This document shows, piece by piece, positions 9,448 through 18,181 of a stretch of DNA of 64,000 nucleotides. This DNA comes from Thermobifida cellulosilytica TB100 (GTDB taxonomy: Bacteria; Actinomycetota; Actinomycetes; Streptosporangiales; Streptosporangiaceae), in the NCBI RefSeq assembly GCF_001517975.1, contig NZ_KQ950182.1, forward strand, positions 18,196 through 82,195, in the 5' to 3' direction. The notes beneath the pieces are model-generated. The model made no database searches. It was given only the letters and a program-made list of their open reading frames with translations, and was not told the DNA's origin. The position numbers and the translations under genes were made by a program. Every line of letters starts with the position of its first letter. Position 1 is the stretch's first letter.

Positions 9448-9478
9448 GAGGGCCGCTCCCGTGTCCGGAGCGGCCCTC
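9448..9478. terminator. Bidirectional terminator-like stem-loop
   Basis: Perfect 12-bp stem (9448-9459 with 9467-9478) and a seven-base loop between the convergent thioesterase (+) and LLM oxidoreductase (-) genes. It marks the left edge of the catabolic island. Confidence 0.75.
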
Positions 9479-9505
9479 CCAATCCAGGAAAACCGAGGAG
9501 AGTGA

Positions 9506-10513
9506 TCAGCGAATCGCCGGGATGACCTCCTTGCCGAAACGCTCGATGCTGCGGCGGACGAGCTCCATCGGCATGCCCGGGAAGTTGAGGCGGACGATCA
9601 GGTGCGTCACGCCCAACGTGTCCCGGTGGTACAGGCATTCCTCGATCACGTCGTCGACGCCGCCGACGATGAACCGGTTGCGGGTCAGCTCCGCGAAGTT
9701 GCTGATGTCCGCACCGCTGTTGCCGGGCACGTTGTTGCCCATGCCCCAACTGTAGTAGGCCTTGTACTTCGCGCCGATGTACGGCTCGGCCTCGCGCAGC
9801 GCGCTCTCCTTGTCGTCGCCGACGAAGAGCTCCACGCACTTGGCGAAACCGTTGTCGTTGGGCAGGCCGGCCTCTTCCCGGGTCTTCCGGTACAGGGCGA
9901 CCTGGCGCTCCATCTCGCCCCACTCGGTCATCGACGTCGCGATCCAGGCGTCGCCCTGGAGGGCGGCCCGCTGGATCGCCTTGTCGGCGGTGGCACCGAA
10001 CCAGATCTGCGGACGGGGCTTCTGGAGCGGACGCGGACTGATGGTGACGTTGTCGAGGGTGAAGTGCTTGCCCTCGAACGACACGTTCTCCTCGGTCCAC
10101 AGCCGCTTGAGGATCTCCACGCCCTCGACCAGGCGGCCCACCCGGTCCTTCTTGTTCAGTTGGAAGGCCTTGAACTCCTCGTCCCGGTAGCCCAGGCCCA
10201 CGCCGAGGATGAGCTTGCCGCCGGTGATGATGTCCATCGTGGCGTACTGCTCGGCGACGTCGACCGGGTTGAGCAGCGGAAGCAGCAGCAGGTTGGTGCC
10301 CAGCCACATGTCCCCGGCCTCCGCGGCCAGCCGCCCCAGGAGGGGGGTGGTCTGGAGGTACTGCTCGGGAGCGCTCAGGAAGTGCTGGCCCAGCCAGATG
10401 GCGTCGTAACCGTTGTCCCTGATGAGCCTGGTCTGCTCGACCATCCCCTGGAAGGCCGCGTAGATGTCCTGCTGGGGCCCGTACTGCGACCCGAGGAAGA
10501 CCCCTACATCCAT
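9506..10513 (-). CDS. LLM-class flavin-dependent oxidoreductase
   Basis: A 335-residue luciferase-like TIM barrel. Visible family segments are GYDAIWLGQHF near residue 35, LGTNLLLLPLLNPVDVAEQYATMD (shown in part: TNLLLLPLLNPVDVAEQ), GGKLILGVGLGYR, FEGKHFTLDN and RPQIWFGATADKAIQRAA. The GVGLGYRDEEF stretch is the phosphate-binding region for FMN or F420. Such enzymes mono-oxygenate or reduce ring compounds; RutA of uracil catabolism and pyridine-ring-opening monooxygenases belong to the same superfamily. It is last in a minus-strand operon with the hydantoinase and nitrilase-like genes (26-base gap), so a ring-oxidising or ring-reducing step on the same substrate is the natural inference. Cofactor choice (FMNH2 or F420) is not readable. 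RBS TTAGGAAGAAG. Confidence 0.88.
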   Translation of the reverse strand: MDVGVFLGSQYGPQQDIYAAFQGMVEQTRLIRDNGYDAIWLGQHFLSAPEQYLQTTPLLGRLAAEAGDMWLGTNLLLLPLLNPVDVAEQYATMDIITGGKLILGVGLGYRDEEFKAFQLNKKDRVGRLVEGVEILKRLWTEENVSFEGKHFTLDNVTISPRPLQKPRPQIWFGATADKAIQRAALQGDAWIATSMTEWGEMERQVALYRKTREEAGLPNDNGFAKCVELFVGDDKESALREAEPYIGAKYKAYYSWGMGNNVPGNSGADISNFAELTRNRFIVGGVDDVIEECLYHRDTLGVTHLIVRLNFPGMPMELVRRSIERFGKEVIPAIR

Positions 10514-10539
10514 GTTCTTCTTCCTAACTGTGGAGGGGG

Positions 10540-11442
10540 TTACAGGACGCCGCGGGCGATGTCGTCGCTGAGCGTGCGGTACAGCTCGGGACGACGGTCA
10601 CGGAAGAACGTGTAGCGGACTCCGTGCTTCTCGATCTCGTCCAGGTCCAGCTCGGCCTTGAGGATGTGCGGTCCCTCACCGGCCGGGGCGGCGGCCAGCT
10701 CCTCGCCCAGCGGGCTGATGATCCGGCTCGCGCCGAAGAAGTGCCGCGGACCCTCGGTGTGCTCCACACCGCCCTTGTTGGAGGCCACGACGAACAGGCC
10801 GTTCTGGATGGCGGCGGTGCGCAGCTCCCCGCCCCAGGAGTCGGCGCGGTTGGGGCCCCACGCGGCGACCGGGACGAACATGATCTTGGAGCCCTGGAGC
10901 GCGAGCACCCGCCACGCCTCGGGGAAGGAGCGCTCGTAGCAGATCAGGATGGAGATCTTGCCGTACTCGGTGTTGAAGGTGGCCAGGCCCGGCCCCTCCT
11001 TGAAGTAGTAGCGCTCGTTCAGGCCCGGGGAGTAGCTCCACTGGTCCGGGATGTGGTTCTTGCGGTACACCCGCACCTGGCGGCCGTCGGGCAGGTCGCC
11101 GGGGATCAGCTCGCCGTCGCGGCCGATGACCGCGACACTGTTGTAGAACTCACCCTTGACCTCGCCCTTCTCGTAGAAGGGGAAGAGGACGTAGCTGTTG
11201 AGCTGCTTGGCCAGCTCCTGGAACCGCTTGACGGAGGGGCCGTCGATCGGCTCGGCGAGCTTGAAGTGCTCGGGGGAGTTGAAGCCGCAGAAGTACTGGG
11301 TGTTGGACAGCTCGCTGAACAGGACGAAGTCAGGAGAGTAGTCCTTGGTCGCCTCGGCGACCAGCGCCAGGTTCTCCTCGACGTTCTTCTCGGTGTCGGT
11401 GGTCGCGGGTCCGTTCTGGACCAGAAGCACTTTCGCCTTCAT
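10540..11442 (-). CDS. Nitrilase-superfamily amidohydrolase (beta-ureidopropionase/N-carbamoylase-like)
   Basis: A 300-residue carbon-nitrogen hydrolase with the full catalytic triad: E44 in FSELSNTQY, K128 in YRKNHIPD and C168 in ILICYERSFPEAWR. The YRKxHIP and C-Y-E-R-x-FPE spacing fits the branch containing beta-ureidopropionases, N-carbamoylputrescine amidases and D-carbamoylases, which remove a carbamoyl group to give an amine, CO2 and NH3. Together with the hydantoinase upstream (61-base gap) this is the standard two-step ureide ring-opening pair. A cytosolic location is expected because no signal peptide is present. The precise N-carbamoyl substrate is unknown. No clear Shine-Dalgarno precedes ATG 11442, which suggests translational coupling or leaderless-like initiation. 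Confidence 0.87.
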   Translation of the reverse strand: MKAKVLLVQNGPATTDTEKNVEENLALVAEATKDYSPDFVLFSELSNTQYFCGFNSPEHFKLAEPIDGPSVKRFQELAKQLNSYVLFPFYEKGEVKGEFYNSVAVIGRDGELIPGDLPDGRQVRVYRKNHIPDQWSYSPGLNERYYFKEGPGLATFNTEYGKISILICYERSFPEAWRVLALQGSKIMFVPVAAWGPNRADSWGGELRTAAIQNGLFVVASNKGGVEHTEGPRHFFGASRIISPLGEELAAAPAGEGPHILKAELDLDEIEKHGVRYTFFRDRRPELYRTLSDDIARGVL

Positions 11443-11503
11443 CGGAGGGTGTCCCCGCTTTCTTGTCGTGTGTTGAGGAAGTGGGCGTGGGTGGTCCGTC
11501 GGG

Positions 11504-12862
11504 TCAGCGGGCGACGAAACGGCCGTTCGGCTCGCCGACGATCTCCCCGTTGAGGGCCACGGTCCGCCCGTGCGAGATCGTGCGCACCGGCCAGCCCTTG
11601 AGGGTCTGGCCGTCGAGGATGCTGTACTCCGCCGAGCTGCCCAGTGCCGCGTGGTCCACGACGCGCTCCGCGTCGAGGTCGCACAGCACGAGGTCGGCGT
11701 CGGCCCCCGGGCGCAGCGTCCCCTTGTTCGGCATGGAGAAGATCGACGCGGCGTTGCCGGAGAGGACCTGGGCGATGCGCTGGAGGCTCATGCCGCGCTT
11801 GTGGTGGCCCTCGGAGAGCAGGACGGGCAGCGTCGTCGCCATGCCGGGGAAGCCCGCCGCCGCCGACCAGATGTCGCTCTGCTTGCGGTCCAGCGGAACC
11901 GCGCAGTGGTCGGTGCCCACGGTGTCGATGTCGCCGGAGATCAGGCCCCGCCACATCGCCTCGACGTCGTCGGCGGTGCGAACGGGCGGGTTGATCTTGG
12001 CGAGGGAACCGACCGGGCTGTCGTAGGTGTGGGTGAGGTAGTGCGGGCAGGTTTCGATCCTGACCCGGCCCCCGGCCCTCTTCTCCTGCACCGCGGCCTC
12101 CAGGCTCTCCCGGGAGCCGATGTGCACGAGGTAGACGGTGGCGTCCGTCCGCCGGGCGAGGAAGGCGACCCGGTGGATGTTCTCCGCTTCGGCGAACGCG
12201 GGACGGGCGGCGGACCAGGCCCGTAGACCGGTGGCTCCGGACTCGCGTACCTGCCGCATCGTGCGGTTGACGATGTCGGTGTTCTCGGCGTGGACGCAGG
12301 CCACGCCGTTGTGCTCGCCGAGCAGCCGCAGGCCCTCCAGGAGGAGGCCGTCGTCGCACTCGTTCACCATGCCGACGGTGGCCCCGTCGGGACCCCGGTA
12401 GGCCATGTAGAACTTGTGCGAGCTGACGCCCGCGGCCGCGTAGCGGGGGATCTCGTTGACCTGGGACTCCGCCAGCATGCCCAGGTGCAGCGCCACGTCG
12501 ACCACGGCCCGGCGGTTGATGGCCTCGACCAGTTCGGGAATCTCGTCGTAGGGTGCCGGCTCTGCGCCCTTGTACTGGCGGTAGAAGCTCATGACCGTGG
12601 TGACCCCGCCGAGTGCGGCGGAGCGGGTCTCCGTGGCCAGGTCCTCCTCGAAGGGCAGCGCGTACCCCAGGTGCGTGTGCGGGTCGATGACTCCCGGCAT
12701 GACCACCAGGCCGGTGGCGTCGATGGTCTCGTCCGCGTCGGGCCTCTCGTGCGGTGCCAGGACGGCGGCGATGCGACCGTCCTTGATGCCCAGGCCACCC
12801 CGCAGGGTGCCCCACTCCGGGTCGACGAGCAGTCCGCCCGTCACAGCAACGTCGAAGCGCAC
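11504..12862 (-). CDS. Dihydropyrimidinase/hydantoinase-family cyclic amidohydrolase
   Basis: A 452-residue metal-dependent amidohydrolase. The N-terminal beta-sandwich precedes the metal site H62-x-H64 in VIDPHTHLG. The carbamylated Lys is K150 in SSHKFYM, followed by metal His in VACVHAEN and VYLVHIGS, and the catalytic Asp in GTDHCAV. K150 and the spacing match D-hydantoinases and dihydropyrimidinases, which open five- or six-membered cyclic ureides to N-carbamoyl acids. I start at GTG 12862 (protein begins MRFDVAVTGG) after GGAGAGAGG; an upstream ATG would add 20 residues without family similarity. First gene of the operon with the nitrilase-like and LLM genes, driven from the operator-bearing promoter at 12938-12991. 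Confidence 0.9.
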   Translation of the reverse strand: MRFDVAVTGGLLVDPEWGTLRGGLGIKDGRIAAVLAPHERPDADETIDATGLVVMPGVIDPHTHLGYALPFEEDLATETRSAALGGVTTVMSFYRQYKGAEPAPYDEIPELVEAINRRAVVDVALHLGMLAESQVNEIPRYAAAGVSSHKFYMAYRGPDGATVGMVNECDDGLLLEGLRLLGEHNGVACVHAENTDIVNRTMRQVRESGATGLRAWSAARPAFAEAENIHRVAFLARRTDATVYLVHIGSRESLEAAVQEKRAGGRVRIETCPHYLTHTYDSPVGSLAKINPPVRTADDVEAMWRGLISGDIDTVGTDHCAVPLDRKQSDIWSAAAGFPGMATTLPVLLSEGHHKRGMSLQRIAQVLSGNAASIFSMPNKGTLRPGADADLVLCDLDAERVVDHAALGSSAEYSILDGQTLKGWPVRTISHGRTVALNGEIVGEPNGRFVAR

Positions 12863-12937
12863 GAGACCTCTCTCCGTGGGATAGGGGGTTGACGGCGGGA
12901 CACGGTGGCGACCGGTTGCCACCGGCCGACCCCAGTT

Positions 12938-12991
12938 GGTTCACTGACCGAACTGACAGTTCATTTTTGATGAGTGGGGGCTCCCTGTCAA
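12938..12991 (-). promoter_or_regulatory. Promoter and operator of the hydantoinase operon
   Basis: On the minus strand TTGACA (12986-12991) and AAAAAT (12963-12968) are 17 bases apart. Directly downstream lies the operator GGTTCACTGACCGAACT (12938-12954), overlapping a second inverted repeat GAACT-GAC-AGTTC (12950-12962). The same half-site GGTTCA/TGAACC recurs in the other promoters of the island. Confidence 0.65.
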
Positions 12992-13264
12992 TGGAGCCTG
13001 CGTGCGCCCGGCTCGGGGGCGGGGTTCCGGACGGGCGTGTCAGAGGCCCTGAACTGCGGCGGGGTGCGGGATTTCCGGGCTTGCGGGAGGGCGGTCAGGG
13101 CGGGGCGGTGCCCCGGAAATCACATGCGCGGCGGAGCGTGTCGACTCGGGTGCGCAGAGTGTGCGACGGGGGTGCCGTGTTTGCGGAGCGTTGGGGTTCA
13201 ACTGCGAAAACGTATGTCTGACCCCGTCTTTTGTTGCGTGCGCATGAACTTGGCTTGCTTCCTC

Positions 13265-13324
13265 TTGACATCGCGGGTACCGCTCGGGTCCACTATCCAA
13301 ATCGATGGTTCAGTGTTTGGACCA
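13265..13324 (+). promoter_or_regulatory. Promoter and operator of the enoyl-CoA hydratase-ABC operon
   Basis: TTGACA at 13265-13270 is followed 20 bases later by CACTAT (13291-13296), a loose -10. The inverted repeat TGGTTCA-GTGTT-TGGACCA (13306-13324, one mismatch) sits just beyond, at the expected transcription start, 21 bases before the GTG start of the first gene. Confidence 0.6.
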
Positions 13325-13345
13325 AGACGTGAGATGGGAGCGAGT

Positions 13346-14161
13346 GTGGCCTACGAAGACATCCGACTGGAACGCGACGGCCAGGTGGCCGTGCTGACCC
13401 TGGCCCGTCCGAAGGCCCTGAACGCTCTGCGGGCTCAGACAGTCAACGAGCTGAACAGCGCCATCGATGAAATCGAGGCGGACGAGCAGATCAAGGTCGT
13501 CGTGCTGGCGGCGGAGGGCGAGCGCGCCTTCTCCTCCGGCGTGGACCTGGTGAACGACCCCGCCCCCAAGAACACCGTGGAGACGGACCGCATCGCGCAG
13601 CGCAACGCGCGGATGATGGAGCGCCTCTGGTACCTGGACCGGGTGCTGATCACCTCGGTCAAGGGCGTCGCCCTGGCCGCCGGCTGCAACCTGGCCCTCA
13701 TCGGCGACCTCACGGTCTGCGGTGAGTCGGCCTCCTTCGGCGAGCCCGAGATCCGGCACGGCACCCTCTCTCCGCTGCTGCTCCTTCCGTGGCTCACGCA
13801 TTTCAAGGTGATGAACCACATGTACTTCACGGGCGACAGCGTGAGCGCGCAGGAGGCGTACCGCATCGGGCTGGTCAACAAGGTCGTCCCCGACGACCAG
13901 GTCGACGAGGCGGCGATCCGCATGGCCAAGAGGATCGCCAACGCCCCGCTGCTGACCCTCCAGGCGGTCAAGCGCTCGGTCCGGATGATGTACGACACCC
14001 AGGGCTTCCGCGGTCTCCAGATGGGGCACCGGTTCGCCGACACCCTGGTGCTCGACTCCACCGGCGTGCCCGAGCGCGACCGGCTCCGCGAGATCCGTGC
14101 CGAGCACGGACTGAAGGCGTTCCTCCAGGCGCGTGACACTCCCTACCGCGAGGACGCCTGA
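13346..14161 (+). CDS. Enoyl-CoA hydratase/isomerase (crotonase) family protein
   Basis: 271 residues of crotonase fold: VAVLTLARPKALNAL, then AFSSGVDLVND, where the first oxyanion-hole element lies, VKGVALAAGCNLALIGDLTV, and EPEIRHGTLSPLLLLPW. The usual GGG of the second oxyanion element is replaced by AAG, and the first catalytic Glu position is not obvious, so hydratase, isomerase or hydrolase activity cannot be told apart. Start GTG 13346 is preceded by GGGAG; ATG 13334, four codons upstream, is an alternative. It heads an operon with the family-5 ABC importer, so a CoA-thioester intermediate of the imported compound is the likely substrate (inference). Confidence 0.82.
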   Translation: MAYEDIRLERDGQVAVLTLARPKALNALRAQTVNELNSAIDEIEADEQIKVVVLAAEGERAFSSGVDLVNDPAPKNTVETDRIAQRNARMMERLWYLDRVLITSVKGVALAAGCNLALIGDLTVCGESASFGEPEIRHGTLSPLLLLPWLTHFKVMNHMYFTGDSVSAQEAYRIGLVNKVVPDDQVDEAAIRMAKRIANAPLLTLQAVKRSVRMMYDTQGFRGLQMGHRFADTLVLDSTGVPERDRLREIRAEHGLKAFLQARDTPYREDA

Positions 14162-14282
14162 CCCCACCGATCTCCAGTGGGCCGCCCGCACGGTCCGCTG
14201 GCCGGGCTGCCTCCTGACCTCTCGGGAGGTCGGCCGCCCATCCCTCCCACAACCCTGGCACCAAGGAAGGACAAACACCTCC

Positions 14283-15824
14283 ATGGACTACACCAGGGGA
14301 AAATGGGCACCCCGCACTGCCGCGGCGGTGGCCCTGATCACCACCCTCACTCTGACTGGCTGCGGACTCAGCTCCTCGGGTGACCAGGAGGCCGCCACCG
14401 ACGACATCACCCTGCGTGTCGGCATGGGTGTCGACGTCCAGAGCCTCGACCCGCCGAACTTCTCCCTGGCCGCGGACTTCACCCGCCTCGACCTGCTCTA
14501 CGACCGCCTGATCGAGCTGGGTGAGGACGGAAGCCCGCAGCCCAGCCTCGCCACCTCCTGGGAGCAGAACTCCGACACGGAGTGGACCTTCGAGCTGCGC
14601 GAGGGCGTCAAGTTCACCGACGGGACCGACTTCAACGCCGAGGCCGTCAAGAAGAGCCTGGAGCGCGCCGCCAAGTCCGCGCAGGGCAGCGGCTACCTCG
14701 GCGTGATCGAGGAGGTCGAGGTCGTCGGGGACTACGAGGTCAAGCTGCACCTCTCCGAGCCGTTCTCCGGCCTGCTCAACAACCTGTCCGTGCCGGTGTC
14801 CGGCATCGTCAGCCCCAAGGCCATCGACGAGGACGAGGAGGGACTGGGCTCCAACCCGGTCGGTACCGGCCCCTACACCCTGGAGAGCTGGGACCCCGAC
14901 GAGCTCATGGTCCTCAAGCGCAACGAGGACTACTGGGGCGAGAAGCCCACGGTGTCGACCCTGGAGATCTCGATCATCCCCGAGGCCAGCACCCGCTTCT
15001 CCGCGCTTCAGGCCGGCGACGTCGACGTCATCGAGAACCCGCCGCCGTCCGAGCTGGACTTCATGCGCGAGTCCGACGCGCTCACCGAGCTCATCGAGCC
15101 CAAGGCGCAGCCGGTCTTCCTCGGCTTCGAGCTGGAGGAGATCCCGGACGTCGACGTCCGCCGCGCGATCGCCATGGCGATCGACAAGGAGGCGATCGTC
15201 GAGGACGTGCTCGAGGGCGTGGGCGACGTCGCCAACCAGGGCCTGGTCCCGCCGGCGCTGGTCACCCAGGAGGACGACCCGATCAACATCGACTACGACC
15301 CCGAGGAGGCCAAGAAGCTCCTCAAGGAGGCCGGAGTCGACGAGGTCACCTTCGACCTGGTCCTGCCCAGCTCGTACTACCTGAAGGACGAAGAGGTCGC
15401 TCAGGTCATCAAGTCGCAGTTGGAAGAGGTCGGCGTCACCGCCAACCTGGTCGTCCAGGAGTCGGGCACCTGGTTCACCTCGCTGCTGGAGCACGAGACC
15501 CAGATGTACTGGCTCGGCTGGGGCATGACCGCCGGGGACCCGGCCGACATGCTGAAGCGGGTCTTCCACTCCGAGGCGGTCAACAACATGTCCGGCTACT
15601 CGGGTGCTGACGAGGAGATCGAGGAGCTCGCCGTGCTTCCCGTGAAGAGCGAGGAGCGCGAGGCGACGATCAACGAGATCCAGCGCCGCATCGTCGAGGA
15701 GGACGTCGTGGTGGTGCCCATCTACTACTCGACGAACTTCTACGCCACCAGCAGCAGTGTCGAGGGATTCCACACCACGAGGTCGACCCTCTGGGACCTG
15801 ACCGAGGTCACCCTCAAGCAGTGA
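14283..15824 (+). CDS. ABC transporter substrate-binding lipoprotein, family 5 (copy 1)
   Basis: A 513-residue SBP_bac_5 protein. Signal peptide RTAAAVALITTLTLTGC has a lipobox TLTGC with the Cys at about residue 22, so the mature protein is lipid-anchored outside the membrane. Family landmarks: SLDPPNFSLAADF, TSWEQNSDTEWTFELREGVK, YTLESWDPDELMVLKRNEDYW and GLVPPALV. The family binds oligopeptides, but also opines, nickel chelates and small cyclic or quaternary compounds. It is closely similar throughout to the second binding protein encoded at 30578-32116, sharing for example the TYWLGWG-like and MLxRVFHSE segments, which indicates duplication. Followed by both permease genes. ATG 14283 has AAGGAAGGA about 10 bases upstream. 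Confidence 0.93.
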   Translation: MDYTRGKWAPRTAAAVALITTLTLTGCGLSSSGDQEAATDDITLRVGMGVDVQSLDPPNFSLAADFTRLDLLYDRLIELGEDGSPQPSLATSWEQNSDTEWTFELREGVKFTDGTDFNAEAVKKSLERAAKSAQGSGYLGVIEEVEVVGDYEVKLHLSEPFSGLLNNLSVPVSGIVSPKAIDEDEEGLGSNPVGTGPYTLESWDPDELMVLKRNEDYWGEKPTVSTLEISIIPEASTRFSALQAGDVDVIENPPPSELDFMRESDALTELIEPKAQPVFLGFELEEIPDVDVRRAIAMAIDKEAIVEDVLEGVGDVANQGLVPPALVTQEDDPINIDYDPEEAKKLLKEAGVDEVTFDLVLPSSYYLKDEEVAQVIKSQLEEVGVTANLVVQESGTWFTSLLEHETQMYWLGWGMTAGDPADMLKRVFHSEAVNNMSGYSGADEEIEELAVLPVKSEEREATINEIQRRIVEEDVVVVPIYYSTNFYATSSSVEGFHTTRSTLWDLTEVTLKQ

Positions 15825-15880
15825 CCGTGTGAAGGGCGCCGGGGAGTCCTTTCCCGGTCCTGGTTTAGGAGATACGAGAA

Positions 15881-16801
15881 ATGTTGGCCTATGTGGGCAG
15901 GCGGCTCATCGGGCTGGTGCCGCTACTACTGATCATCTCGTTCATCGTCTTCGTGGCCCTGGAAATGGCCCCCGGCGACCCCGTCACCCTGCTGCTCGGC
16001 CAGAACGCTTCGCCCGAGGCGGTCGCGGCGAAGCGTGCTGAGCTGGGACTCGACCAGCCGCTGTTCACGCAGTACCTGAACTTCGTGGCACACGCAGTGC
16101 AGGGCGACCTCGGAGTGTCCTACCGCAGCGGCCGCGCGGTCATCGACGAGCTGGCGCGCACCTCGGGTGCGAGCGTCACCCTCGCGACGACCGCCATGGT
16201 CCTGGCCGTGCTGGTCGGCGTCACAGTGGGCATCGTCTCCGCGGTCAAGCAGTACTCGCTGATCGACAACATCACCCGCGTCGGGGTCCTGGCCCTGGTG
16301 TCGCTGCCGGTGTTCTGGCTGGCGATCCTGCTGATCATCGGCTTCTCGGTGAAGTGGCCGATCTTCCCCTCCTTCGGCTGGGGAACCTACAACCACCTGG
16401 TGCTCCCCGCGATCGCGCTGAGCACCTACCCGCTCGCGGTCATCGCGCGACTGACCCGCTCCAGCATGCTGGAGGTCATGAGCAGCGACTACGTGCGCAC
16501 CGCCCGGGCCGCGGGCATTCCGGAGCGCACGGTGGTCATGAAGTACGCTCTGAAGAACGCGCTCATTCCGGTGATCACGGTGATCGGCCTGCAATTCGGC
16601 GGCCTCATCGGCGGCGCGGTCCTCACGGAGACGGTGTTCGGCATCCCCGGCATGGGACGCCTCATGGTCACCGCCATCGAGGGGCGCGACTACCCGGTGG
16701 TCCGCGGGGTCGTCCTGTTCGGAACCATCGTCTTCGTCGTCATCAACCTTGTCGTCGACATCCTCTACCAGTGGGTCGACCCCCGGCAGCGAGGAGCCTA
16801 G
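15881..16801 (+). CDS. ABC transporter permease, DppB/OppB type
   Basis: 306 residues with the DppB-type N terminus MLAYVGRRLIGLVPLLLI, a first helix at about 9-29, a periplasmic loop with LGLDQPLFTQYLNF, and five further helices. The EAA loop is read as VRTAARAAGIPERTVVMKYALKNA, shown in part: ARAAGIPERTVVMKYALK; it contacts the ATPases. The C-terminal FGIPGMGRLMVTAIEGRDYP segment is typical. RBS AGGAG is nine bases before ATG. It pairs with the DppC-type permease six bases downstream. Confidence 0.93.
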   Translation: MLAYVGRRLIGLVPLLLIISFIVFVALEMAPGDPVTLLLGQNASPEAVAAKRAELGLDQPLFTQYLNFVAHAVQGDLGVSYRSGRAVIDELARTSGASVTLATTAMVLAVLVGVTVGIVSAVKQYSLIDNITRVGVLALVSLPVFWLAILLIIGFSVKWPIFPSFGWGTYNHLVLPAIALSTYPLAVIARLTRSSMLEVMSSDYVRTARAAGIPERTVVMKYALKNALIPVITVIGLQFGGLIGGAVLTETVFGIPGMGRLMVTAIEGRDYPVVRGVVLFGTIVFVVINLVVDILYQWVDPRQRGA

Positions 16802-16807
16802 CCAGAC

Positions 16808-17695
16808 ATGAGTGCAGCAACAGCCGCCGCTCCACAGCAGGAGACCACGTTCCGGGACCGCAGTGCCTGGGCGGAGATGTGGAGCGCGTTCACCCGCAAC
16901 CGCGCGGCGCTCGCCGGTCTGATCATTCTCGCCGTGATCGTCCTGATCGCGCTCTTCGCTCCGTGGATCGCCCCGCACGATCCCACCGCGCAGCACCTGG
17001 AGCTGCGCCGGGAGGGGCCGAGCGCGGACGCCTGGTTCGGCCGCGACGAGTTCGGCCGCGACATCCTCAGCCGGCTCATGTACGGGGCGCGCGCCACCCT
17101 GCTGGCCGCGGCCGGGGCGATCCTGCTGAGCGGCGTCGTGGGCACCGTCATCGGCATCCTCTCCGCCTACCAGGGCAAGGTCGTGGACAGCCTGTTCATG
17201 CGGGCCATGGACATCATCCTGGCCTTCCCCTACTTCCTGCTCGCGATCCTCATCGTGGCGGTCGCCGGGCCGAGCCTGCGCAACGCGGCCATCGCCATCG
17301 GCATCACCTACATCCCGCAGTACGCCCGGGTCGTGCGCGGCGCGGCGCTGGAGATCGTGGGCAAGGAGTACATCGAGGCGGCACGCGCCTCGGGGGTCCA
17401 CGGCTTCCTCATCGCGATCCGGCACGTGCTGCCCAACGTCGTCGCGCCGATCACGGTCATCACCACGGTCGGGCTGGCGCTGGCCATCGTGGGCGTGTCG
17501 TCGCTGAGCTTCCTGGGCCTGGGGGCGCAGCCGCCCAGCCCGGAATGGGGGGCCATGCTCGCCGCGGGACGCGAGTACGTCACCTCGGCGCCGCACATCT
17601 GCATCTTCCCGGGCCTGGTCATCCTGGTGACGGTATTGGCGCTCAACCTGGTGGGCGACGGCTTCCGCGACACTTTCGACCCCACCATGCGGTGA
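16808..17695 (+). CDS. ABC transporter permease, DppC/OppC type
   Basis: 295 residues. The N-terminal cytoplasmic region has the family segment WAEMWSAFTRNRAALAGLII, followed by helix 1 (about 36-58), the WFGRDEFGRDILSRLMYGAR motif typical of DppC proteins, and five more helices. The EAA loop EYIEAARASGVHGFLIAIRH is intact. It is the heterodimer partner of the preceding permease, and their ATPases are encoded 4 kb downstream in a separate operon. Two stem-loops follow the gene. Confidence 0.93.
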   Translation: MSAATAAAPQQETTFRDRSAWAEMWSAFTRNRAALAGLIILAVIVLIALFAPWIAPHDPTAQHLELRREGPSADAWFGRDEFGRDILSRLMYGARATLLAAAGAILLSGVVGTVIGILSAYQGKVVDSLFMRAMDIILAFPYFLLAILIVAVAGPSLRNAAIAIGITYIPQYARVVRGAALEIVGKEYIEAARASGVHGFLIAIRHVLPNVVAPITVITTVGLALAIVGVSSLSFLGLGAQPPSPEWGAMLAAGREYVTSAPHICIFPGLVILVTVLALNLVGDGFRDTFDPTMR

Positions 17696-18181
17696 GGCCG
17701 CGGCACCGAATAGCAGCCCCGGTTCCGGGGTAATGCGACCGGCTGTCTGCGCTGGTGAACACGCCTCCGAGTACTGTCGGAGGGAATGCGTGCAAAGGCG
17801 GGAGGCCATCGTCAGCTCGTTGGCCTCCCGCTAATGTTACGATGTAAACGTTTGTCTAACTGGACCTCCCTTCTGTGATGCTCGTATCCCGCGTGACGAT
17901 CCGGTGCTCGTCTCGGGGGAAGGAAAATGCCGTCGGCGGCCACAGCTCTCCCCCCGGGGGGTTGCTCTCCTGGCAGAGAGTCTTCGCTGGTGAGAGAATT
18001 TCGCCTCGTCTCCGGTGAACAAGGCGGGATCTCTCCGGAAACACGGCAGCGCACCGCAGCACGGTGGACCAGTCCCATATTGCCGATAGGAACTCCCTTT
18101 TCGGGCAGCCCAAGAACCCCGGGCACCACTCAGGGTTTCCCGCCGGAGTTCAGCCGATTGACGGATCTCTTCGGAGGAAGA
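17696..18181 (+). other. Long region upstream of the IclR gene
   Basis: About 485 bases without a supported gene. It has the ABC operon's stem-loops at its left, then an AT-richer stretch with the 16-base imperfect palindrome GATGTAAACGTTTGTC (17841-17856, core AAACGTTT), a candidate autoregulatory site, then purine/pyrimidine-mixed sequence up to the IclR start. The IclR frame is open for 85 codons upstream, but that part looks non-coding and lacks an RBS. Confidence 0.4.
17764..17831 (+). terminator. Two consecutive stem-loops ending the ABC operon
   Basis: The first has a 7-bp stem (17764-17770 with 17777-17783). The second has a perfect 11-bp stem (17798-17808 with 17821-17831) around a 12-base loop. 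They lie 70-135 bases beyond the DppC stop. No T-run follows. Confidence 0.5.

Larger units (their letters stand above)
12863..13345. other. Divergent control region between hydantoinase and enoyl-CoA hydratase operons
   Basis: No gene seen in these 480 bases. The region carries an outward promoter and operator at each end (listed separately), separated by about 270 bases of GC-rich sequence in which only short, unsupported frames occur. Confidence 0.6.
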
